From Candidatus Heimdallarchaeota archaeon (GTDB lineage: Archaea > Asgardarchaeota > Heimdallarchaeia > Heimdallarchaeales > Kariarchaeaceae): 9,870 bases of DNA. The stretch is from NCBI GenBank assembly GCA_030668165.1, contig DAOUUM010000069.1:1-9870 (forward strand). Direction: 5' to 3'. The first letter of the stretch is position 1. Each line of letters starts with the position of its first letter. A program made the position numbers and the translations under genes. The notes under the pieces were generated by a model. The model searched no databases. It saw only the letters and a list, made by a program, of their open reading frames with translations, and was not told where the DNA came from. Of this stretch, positions 5,060 through 9,870 are shown one piece after another.

Positions 5060-6097
5060 ATGTCCGATGATTTCGAAATCGAGGAGATTATTCAATCAAA
5101 TCTGCACCTAATTGAACATTATTTGATCGACAAGGCCTCCAAATTTTTTTTGGCTCCTATTGACGAGATCCAGATAATAGAAACAAAGACAAGACAAAAG
5201 ATAGGTGAGACTGGTCAGGTATTGATTTCTACCGTTCTGTATGATACTCCCATGGGTCCCACATCGACCCAGGTGGCTTTCAAATATTTCGAATCGGTTG
5301 CCAATCTCATGGCAGAGATAAAAAATTCGATAGAACTGGATGTATTGTTTAAAACCTCTCCAGAGTTTGGGACTCCAAAACTATTATTTGCCTCAACAAA
5401 GGACCCTGCTCTGGTTATTTATGAGGGAATAGATGCAGTGAATTATGATGAACTCGAATATGATGCCAAACCCTCATATGCAGGTAGGTTACTGGCTGAG
5501 GTGCATCAACCCCTAAATAAGAATATCAATTTTGAGGTGTACAAAGCCTTCTCAAGACAGTTGGCAAATCGTTATGAATCAGTTGATCTGGAAACCAAAA
5601 TTTCTAATTCCATGGGCAGATTGATTGATAGGATCGAACATATGGCCTCTGGATGTAATCCATTCAATGATTTCCATCAGAGCAATCTAATGATGTCGGT
5701 GATTCAGGATCAGGTATCGAAAACATATCTCTTAGATCCAGAATTTATGAGTAAGGAGAGCTTTGATCGTATGGAGGATATTGGTGTATTCTTTGGTCAG
5801 CAACTATTAAATGAGTATCTGTCAACAGGGGATATAGAAAATGGAGTAAGGGATGTTCATACCTTTCTGAAGGCATACGAGGGGAAGAACATAGAGAATG
5901 GAGGAATGCCGTGGAAATCCATATATCAGAACGGTAATCCATTGATCTTCTATCTGGGCATTTGGCTTTTGATGGATAATGAACACAAGGCAGCTCAATT
6001 GTATGAAGGTGAGATCACCCATCCCGATATTTTGAAACGGGTGGAGTTTCTTCTCTGGATTGAGGAGAAGGATCCCTTCAATTTTAATTTTGAATAA
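5060..6097 (+). CDS. APH-like (protein-kinase-like fold) phosphotransferase, substrate unknown
   Basis: The 345-aa product has the elements of a kinase of the aminoglycoside/choline phosphotransferase group in order. A lysine in the beta-3-like VAFKYF (K75) binds ATP, a Glu in the following helix (E86) may pair with it, and YEGID (121-125) is hinge-like. A helix AGRLLAEVHQ (141-150) resembles the LLAxLH of APH enzymes. The catalytic loop NDFHQSNLM gives D204 and N209, and LLDPEF has the metal-binding D226. So all core catalytic residues are present. Family members phosphorylate small molecules (aminoglycosides, choline, sugars) or proteins; nothing tells which here. The C-terminal 100 residues are helical, with no membrane segment or signal peptide. 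It precedes the JAMM gene by 105 nt, each with its own likely promoter. Homology to a known resistance gene is not implied. Confidence 0.75.
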   Translation: MSDDFEIEEIIQSNLHLIEHYLIDKASKFFLAPIDEIQIIETKTRQKIGETGQVLISTVLYDTPMGPTSTQVAFKYFESVANLMAEIKNSIELDVLFKTSPEFGTPKLLFASTKDPALVIYEGIDAVNYDELEYDAKPSYAGRLLAEVHQPLNKNINFEVYKAFSRQLANRYESVDLETKISNSMGRLIDRIEHMASGCNPFNDFHQSNLMMSVIQDQVSKTYLLDPEFMSKESFDRMEDIGVFFGQQLLNEYLSTGDIENGVRDVHTFLKAYEGKNIENGGMPWKSIYQNGNPLIFYLGIWLLMDNEHKAAQLYEGEITHPDILKRVEFLLWIEEKDPFNFNFE

Positions 6098-6202
6098 TAA
6101 ATGAGACTGAGTTGGAAAAACATATGTAAAAATATTGTAATACAACTTCACTCATGTTAAAATATGATAAACTAACCTGTGAATTAATTATTCAAATTTC
6201 GG

Positions 6203-7135
6203 ATGGTTTATATTACAACGGAGCCTTATTTGGTTGAAGAGACTATGAGTGCAGATTTTAGTAATATATTCATCAGTGCCTCCGCCATGGGAGAGATGAT
6301 AGAGTTTGACCTCTCACAACCGGGCAAGGAGACTGCGGGGCTTCTTATTGGAGAGATGGTGGATAAGGATGTCTACATAGATGAGATCAGAGTTGGTGCC
6401 CAGGTTGGAAGTGCGGTACACGTTGAGATAAATGAGGAGGCGTTGATTGCTGCGACCATTGAGATCAGTGAGAGAGAAGATGGCAAATCAATAATGGGCT
6501 GGTTTCACACACATCCGGGGATGTCTTCCTTTATGTCTCCAACAGATGTGAATACACAGAGGATCTACCAAGCTTTCTTCCCTGAAGCTGTGGCAATAGT
6601 CATTGATGCTATAAAATTCTCAGAAACTAATAATATAAAAGATCTTGATTTTGGAGTATTCAGATTGATAAATGGAAAATCTGCCAGGGTAAAATACGAT
6701 GTAACCAATGCTCTTGAATTTGCTCTCAATTCTTATCTCTCATCCGATAAGGTGGTGGTCCATCATGGATCAAGAGTTCCAGTCACGAGTGCAGATACTC
6801 AGTATATCGGTTTCACCCCAATTATGAGTTTGAACAGATTAAAACTGATGAAGTACAAGGTTGATAGATTGATGCCAGATATGAGTTCAAAAGATTCCAA
6901 AGCATTACAGGCATGGATCGAACTTGCAGAGGCGATGCAGGATGGGGCAATCTCAGAGGTTCCTGTTGATGTGGTAAAACTCAACGAGAACATGGATTCT
7001 ACAATGTATTCACTGGAAGAATCTCTTGATGAACTGGATGATATGTGGTATGAGCAAAGAGCTACCTTGGCATTATTTGGCTCATTCTTTGGTATACTAA
7101 TACAGGCTCTTATATTCTATTTCTTTATAATTTAA
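6203..7135 (+). CDS. Rpn11-like JAMM (MPN+) isopeptidase with C-terminal membrane anchor
   Basis: Numbering is from ATG 6203 (310 aa). The MPN domain spans about 20-165. It has the activating E43 in KETAGLLIGE, the zinc motif HTHPGMSSFMSPTD (H102, H104, S112, D115) and the following VNTQ and AVAIVID, a close likeness to the Rpn11/CSN5 signature GWxHSHPG...SxxDxxTQ. Such zinc enzymes cut isopeptide bonds to ubiquitin-like proteins. Residues 205-286 are helical and acidic, and 288-310 are a single hydrophobic segment (LALFGSFFGILIQALIFYFF) ending at the C-terminus. This is a tail anchor that would leave the catalytic domain in the cytoplasm. The ATG at 6245 (residue 15) is a serious alternative start: TTTATATTA at 6207-6215 is a good TATA box for it, and the domain begins just after. 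The methyltransferase gene follows by 1 nt. No ubiquitin, E1 or E2 gene is in the window. Confidence 0.9.
   Translation: MVYITTEPYLVEETMSADFSNIFISASAMGEMIEFDLSQPGKETAGLLIGEMVDKDVYIDEIRVGAQVGSAVHVEINEEALIAATIEISEREDGKSIMGWFHTHPGMSSFMSPTDVNTQRIYQAFFPEAVAIVIDAIKFSETNNIKDLDFGVFRLINGKSARVKYDVTNALEFALNSYLSSDKVVVHHGSRVPVTSADTQYIGFTPIMSLNRLKLMKYKVDRLMPDMSSKDSKALQAWIELAEAMQDGAISEVPVDVVKLNENMDSTMYSLEESLDELDDMWYEQRATLALFGSFFGILIQALIFYFFII
6207..6215 (+). promoter_or_regulatory. TATA-like box that would favour the shorter JAMM start
   Basis: TTTATATTA lies inside the first codons of the longer reading and is centred about 34 nt before the in-frame ATG at 6245. The stretch before ATG 6203 has no equally good box at a suitable distance, only AAATATGATAAA near 6166. 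Confidence 0.35.
7110..7117 (+). promoter_or_regulatory. TATA-like box within the JAMM 3' end, for the methyltransferase
   Basis: TTATATTC is centred about 24 nt before the GTG at 7137. That start has no Shine-Dalgarno site, so an internal leaderless promoter could supplement read-through from the JAMM gene. The box also encodes part of the membrane anchor, so its composition may be accidental. Confidence 0.25.
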
Positions 7136-7136
7136 C

Positions 7137-7967
7137 GTGAAGAATTTGAAGGATAATCCAACCAATCTGTATGGAGATATATTTTCTAAGATTTTTAATC
7201 TGTACTGGACTGATTTTATTGATATAATACATCCCGGTATTATCAAATGTTTTTTGGATCATAAACAAATCACTGTTGATGAGGTTATAACAAAAAGAGA
7301 GTACATCGACAATATTGGGGAGTTTGAAAAATATAATGTTTTGGATCTTTTCTGTGGAACTGGTAGACTATCTCGAAAATTATTGAATTCAGGCTTTAAT
7401 GTGACAGGTATTGATCTAAGTGAATCCATGATATCTGTTGCGAAACAACTCAGTAATGATCAGATCACCAATAATAAATTAAAACTGATTGTAGATGATG
7501 CAAGAACCTTTCAATTGGGACTCACATTTGATATGATCGTGGCTACATTTGATTCACTAAATCATCTCAACTCAATTGAGGAGTTGGAGATGGTGTTTGA
7601 TCAAGTATCTGACCATATCAATAGTAATGGTCTGTTTATCTTTGATCTTAACACTGCAAGAGGATTGAAATATTGGGATTTTATTGATGTTGAGGATTAT
7701 GATGATGCCACGTTTTTTCAATATGGTAAGTATGTTGCCAAGGAAAAAAGGGCTTATACACGTGTGACAGGTTTTTTGAGAAAAGAGGGAAGTGAACTCT
7801 ACGAGAAATTCAGTGAAGTGATGACCAATACCATCTTCCCAATTGCTGATGTAATTCATCTGCTCGAAAAAAAATGGTCTAAAGTTATTTGTGTGGATCT
7901 AGGGAAGTTTGAACCCGTTGATGATCCCGAAAAACTAGATAGGATTGTTCTGATTGCTCACAAATAA
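7137..7967 (+). CDS. Class I SAM-dependent methyltransferase
   Basis: The 276-aa product has the Rossmann-type methyltransferase motifs in order. Motif I is VLDLFCGTGRLS (68-79), which binds S-adenosylmethionine. Next come GIDLSESMI with acidic D93, DDAR at 120-123, FDMIVATFDSLNHL (131-144) as motif IV, and GLFIFDLNTARGL after it. It resembles the Methyltransf_25 group, whose members act on many small molecules, RNA or protein; the target here is unknown. The first 60 residues form a helical cap. There is no signal peptide or membrane segment. It starts with GTG one base after the JAMM stop codon, so co-transcription is likely, although no ribosome site is present. The next gene begins 46 nt downstream with its own TATA-like box. 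Confidence 0.88.
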   Translation: MKNLKDNPTNLYGDIFSKIFNLYWTDFIDIIHPGIIKCFLDHKQITVDEVITKREYIDNIGEFEKYNVLDLFCGTGRLSRKLLNSGFNVTGIDLSESMISVAKQLSNDQITNNKLKLIVDDARTFQLGLTFDMIVATFDSLNHLNSIEELEMVFDQVSDHINSNGLFIFDLNTARGLKYWDFIDVEDYDDATFFQYGKYVAKEKRAYTRVTGFLRKEGSELYEKFSEVMTNTIFPIADVIHLLEKKWSKVICVDLGKFEPVDDPEKLDRIVLIAHK

Positions 7968-7983
7968 TTGATTGGTATACCTA

Positions 7984-7998
7984 TATTTTTTAAATAAA
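7984..7998 (+). promoter_or_regulatory. TATA-like promoter of the lactate permease gene
   Basis: An A/T-rich run containing TTTTTAAATA is centred about 22 nt before ATG 8014 and 28 nt before ATG 8020. No Shine-Dalgarno site follows. It suggests a transcription unit separate from the methyltransferase. Confidence 0.4.
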
Positions 7999-8013
7999 AT
8001 TTTCCCAAGTCAA

Positions 8014-9735
8014 ATGTTTATGGAGCTTTTACTCTCTTTTTTCCTCATACTACTCCCTTTTATTATAGCACTAGTTCTTCTTCTGAAATTCAAGCGGAGA
8101 GCTGACACCACAGGTTTGGCCACGTGGTTAGTGATCGCATTACTAGCGTATTTTATATTTAATACAGATCTGATGATAATACTTCTTGCATCAATTGCTG
8201 GTATTATTGCCTCATTTCCCATCTCACTTATGGTGGGATCTAGCATCCTTATGATTACATATATGCAACAGACTGGAGCTCTGAAAAGAGTGATTATATT
8301 TTTCAAGACACTGGGTGGTGGTGGATCAAAAGGATTCCAACTGATGTTCCTCAATTTGGGGCTTGGAACATTTCTGGTTTCTATAGGGGCAACTCCAATT
8401 TCTATTCTACCACCTATAATGATTGCTCTGGGTTATAATCCATTTATTGCAGTTGCTCTTCCAGCCATAGGATATGATCCTCTGACCACCTTTGCCTTAC
8501 TATCAATACCTGCAGTGGTTTTTGCAGATATTATGGGAATACCACTTCAGGATGCAGGAATCATATTTTCATACTTCATGCCAGTAATCACCACGGGAAT
8601 CGCCTTTGGTATGTTATTTATTGCTGGGGGATTTAAAGAGCTAAAAAACGTCAAATCTATAATTTTTGCACTAGTATCTGGTCTTTCTGCCGGCTTTGTG
8701 GCAATTCTTGTTAATCATATCGGTTTAACCACCCTAACTGGGGTATTTTCTGGATTCTCAGTAATGTTGGTCACTCTCTTACTAACAAAAGTCATGGGAT
8801 ACAAATTAAAGGATGATTCAATACTAACTGACGAGGAAAAACAGTTTGCCAAGGATTATTCATTGCTCAAAGCTCTCAGTCCCTGGGCAATACTGATAAC
8901 CCTGGTTGCGATCACCAATATCGATCCATTGTACACACTATTGTTCAGCGATCTGAGCTTTCCAATAGGTATCGGTGAGATACTAGGAGATGGAGGAGCT
9001 GTACCTGCAATAGTCCTGAAAACCAGATTTTTGTGGCAAGCCTATCTATGGGTATTTATTGCTACACTGCTATCTATGATATTTTTGAAACATGACAAAG
9101 AGGTATTATCAAACACTGTTCGGATAAGTTTTAAAAGAGCATTGAGGCCAATCTTCGCTGCAAGCATATTTTTTGCTGTGGCCTATGTTTTGAATCACAG
9201 TGGAACGCGTTTCATTGATGGATATTGGGTATCCGCATTATCCAATCCATCATTTGATAACTCTGATAATATGATCAATGTGCTATCAAATGTTACCAAA
9301 ACATATACTGGTGATTATTATGCACTGGTTGTACCATTTATCGGCTTATTTGGTGGATTCGTAACCGGTTCTGAAACCTCGGCAATTGCCATGTTCACCA
9401 GATACCACAAAGAGACCTCAATTATAGTCGGGATAGATCCAATAATTATTGGAGCATCTAATGGTATTGGTGGAGGACTTGCTAGCGTTCTATCACCCGC
9501 GAAACTTGCCAATGCAGCGGCAGTGATAGATACTCCTGGTATAGAAGGGCAGGTAATCAAAAAAACTGCTCCCATTGCCATAATACTTGTCTGGGTCACT
9601 GCGGTCATGACATTCTTGTGGACTTCTTATTCCACCTCAAATCTAATATTGATGATTGTAGTCAATATAATTTTGATTATGATATTTATTGTGTATTTTA
9701 TGTTTCGTAAACAAAAAAATGAAGGCTCCCTATAA
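8014..9735 (+). CDS. lctP: LctP-family lactate permease
   Basis: This is a very hydrophobic 573-aa protein with a dozen or more membrane segments, the usual size for the LctP (L-lactate/glycolate permease) family. Family landmarks are visible: GATPISILPPIMIALGYNP from residue 125, FGGFVTGSETSAIAMF around 444-460, and SNGIGGGLASVLSPAKLANAAAV around 483-505. These match the conserved TGSxTSxNALF and GKMxSPQxIA-type motifs of LctP, with Lys in place of Gln in SPAK. Members bring in lactate or glycolate with protons across the cytoplasmic membrane. The frame is open back to TTG 7972, but that reading adds 14 residues that overlap the TATA-like box. I prefer ATG 8014, with 8020 equally possible. 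No lactate dehydrogenase or utilisation gene is present in the window, so substrate choice is inferred from the family alone. Confidence 0.88.
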   Translation: MFMELLLSFFLILLPFIIALVLLLKFKRRADTTGLATWLVIALLAYFIFNTDLMIILLASIAGIIASFPISLMVGSSILMITYMQQTGALKRVIIFFKTLGGGGSKGFQLMFLNLGLGTFLVSIGATPISILPPIMIALGYNPFIAVALPAIGYDPLTTFALLSIPAVVFADIMGIPLQDAGIIFSYFMPVITTGIAFGMLFIAGGFKELKNVKSIIFALVSGLSAGFVAILVNHIGLTTLTGVFSGFSVMLVTLLLTKVMGYKLKDDSILTDEEKQFAKDYSLLKALSPWAILITLVAITNIDPLYTLLFSDLSFPIGIGEILGDGGAVPAIVLKTRFLWQAYLWVFIATLLSMIFLKHDKEVLSNTVRISFKRALRPIFAASIFFAVAYVLNHSGTRFIDGYWVSALSNPSFDNSDNMINVLSNVTKTYTGDYYALVVPFIGLFGGFVTGSETSAIAMFTRYHKETSIIVGIDPIIIGASNGIGGGLASVLSPAKLANAAAVIDTPGIEGQVIKKTAPIAIILVWVTAVMTFLWTSYSTSNLILMIVVNIILIMIFIVYFMFRKQKNEGSL

Positions 9736-9793
9736 AATGAATTCCAATATTGGTATATATCTGCTATGAAATTTTGTTTCAGTTTGAAAGTAA

Positions 9794-9808
9794 TTATTTA
9801 TTTTTGTT
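9794..9808 (+). terminator. T-rich transcription stop after the permease gene
   Basis: The run TTATTTATTTTTGTT lies about 60 nt after the permease stop codon, in otherwise empty sequence, and would serve as an archaeal intrinsic stop. There is no GC-rich hairpin. Confidence 0.4.
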
Positions 9809-9813
9809 AATAA

Positions 9814-9832
9814 TAAAATTCAATGAATTTTA
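9814..9832. repeat. Palindrome TAAAATTCA-A-TGAATTTTA
   Basis: A perfect inverted repeat with 9-bp arms and one central base, in the non-coding right end of the window. It may be an operator for a gene starting beyond 9870, since a TATA-like TGTATAAG follows at 9834-9841. It could also be part of the permease gene's 3' end. In AT-rich DNA such symmetry is less telling than in the TetR sites. Confidence 0.3.
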
Positions 9833-9870
9833 ATGTATAAGTTCCATCATTGAAATGTGTTAAATTTCTA

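Noticed and set aside
5060..6097. Aminoglycoside resistance kinase
   Set aside because: Only the fold-level catalytic residues match; APH-like kinases cover many substrates, and nothing in the context points to antibiotics.

Overview
This is an AT-rich window that looks archaeal. Most genes have a TATA-like box centred about 23-30 nt before the start codon and no Shine-Dalgarno sequence, which is the layout of leaderless archaeal transcripts. One gene with a short leader instead carries the archaeal-type GGTGA ribosome site. A JAMM metalloprotease of the Rpn11 type is also present. Together these would fit an Asgard-like (for example Heimdallarchaeia-like) or TACK archaeon. That placement is an inference and was not tested with a marker gene.

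Layout. (1) 1-150, minus: the first 50 codons of an ABC transporter ATPase, running off the left edge. A perfect 15-nt palindrome lies between its TATA box and its start. (2) 402-2369, plus: an unusually long (655 aa) TnpB/Cas12-like RuvC nuclease with all catalytic residues and a zinc ribbon. A structured 3' flank (2383-2441) could be the scaffold of a guide RNA and the right end of a mobile element. No tnpA and no CRISPR array are present. (3) 2370-2739: a gene-poor stretch. (4) 2740-3174, plus: a C_GCAxxG_C_C family protein, tail to tail with (5) 3186-4142, minus: an atypical NAD(P)-binding SDR/epimerase. (6) 4238-4873, plus: a TetR-type regulator divergent from the SDR. Both promoters of this pair carry the identical palindrome GTGAACAGTGTTCAC. 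(7) 5060-6097, plus: a kinase-fold protein of the APH-like group with its catalytic residues in place. (8) 6203-7135, plus: a JAMM isopeptidase with a C-terminal membrane anchor. (9) 7137-7967, plus: a class I SAM methyltransferase starting 1 nt after the JAMM gene. (10) 8014-9732 (stop codon to 9735), plus: an LctP-type lactate permease. The last 135 nt are non-coding, with a T-rich stop signal and another palindrome.

How the genes may work together. The TetR/SDR pair is a self-contained, probably autoregulated module answering an unknown small molecule. The kinase, JAMM and methyltransferase genes run in one direction, but each has a plausible promoter of its own, so they form a loose neighbourhood rather than a proven operon. 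The most unusual items are the membrane-anchored Rpn11-like JAMM protein and the enlarged TnpB with its structured flank.
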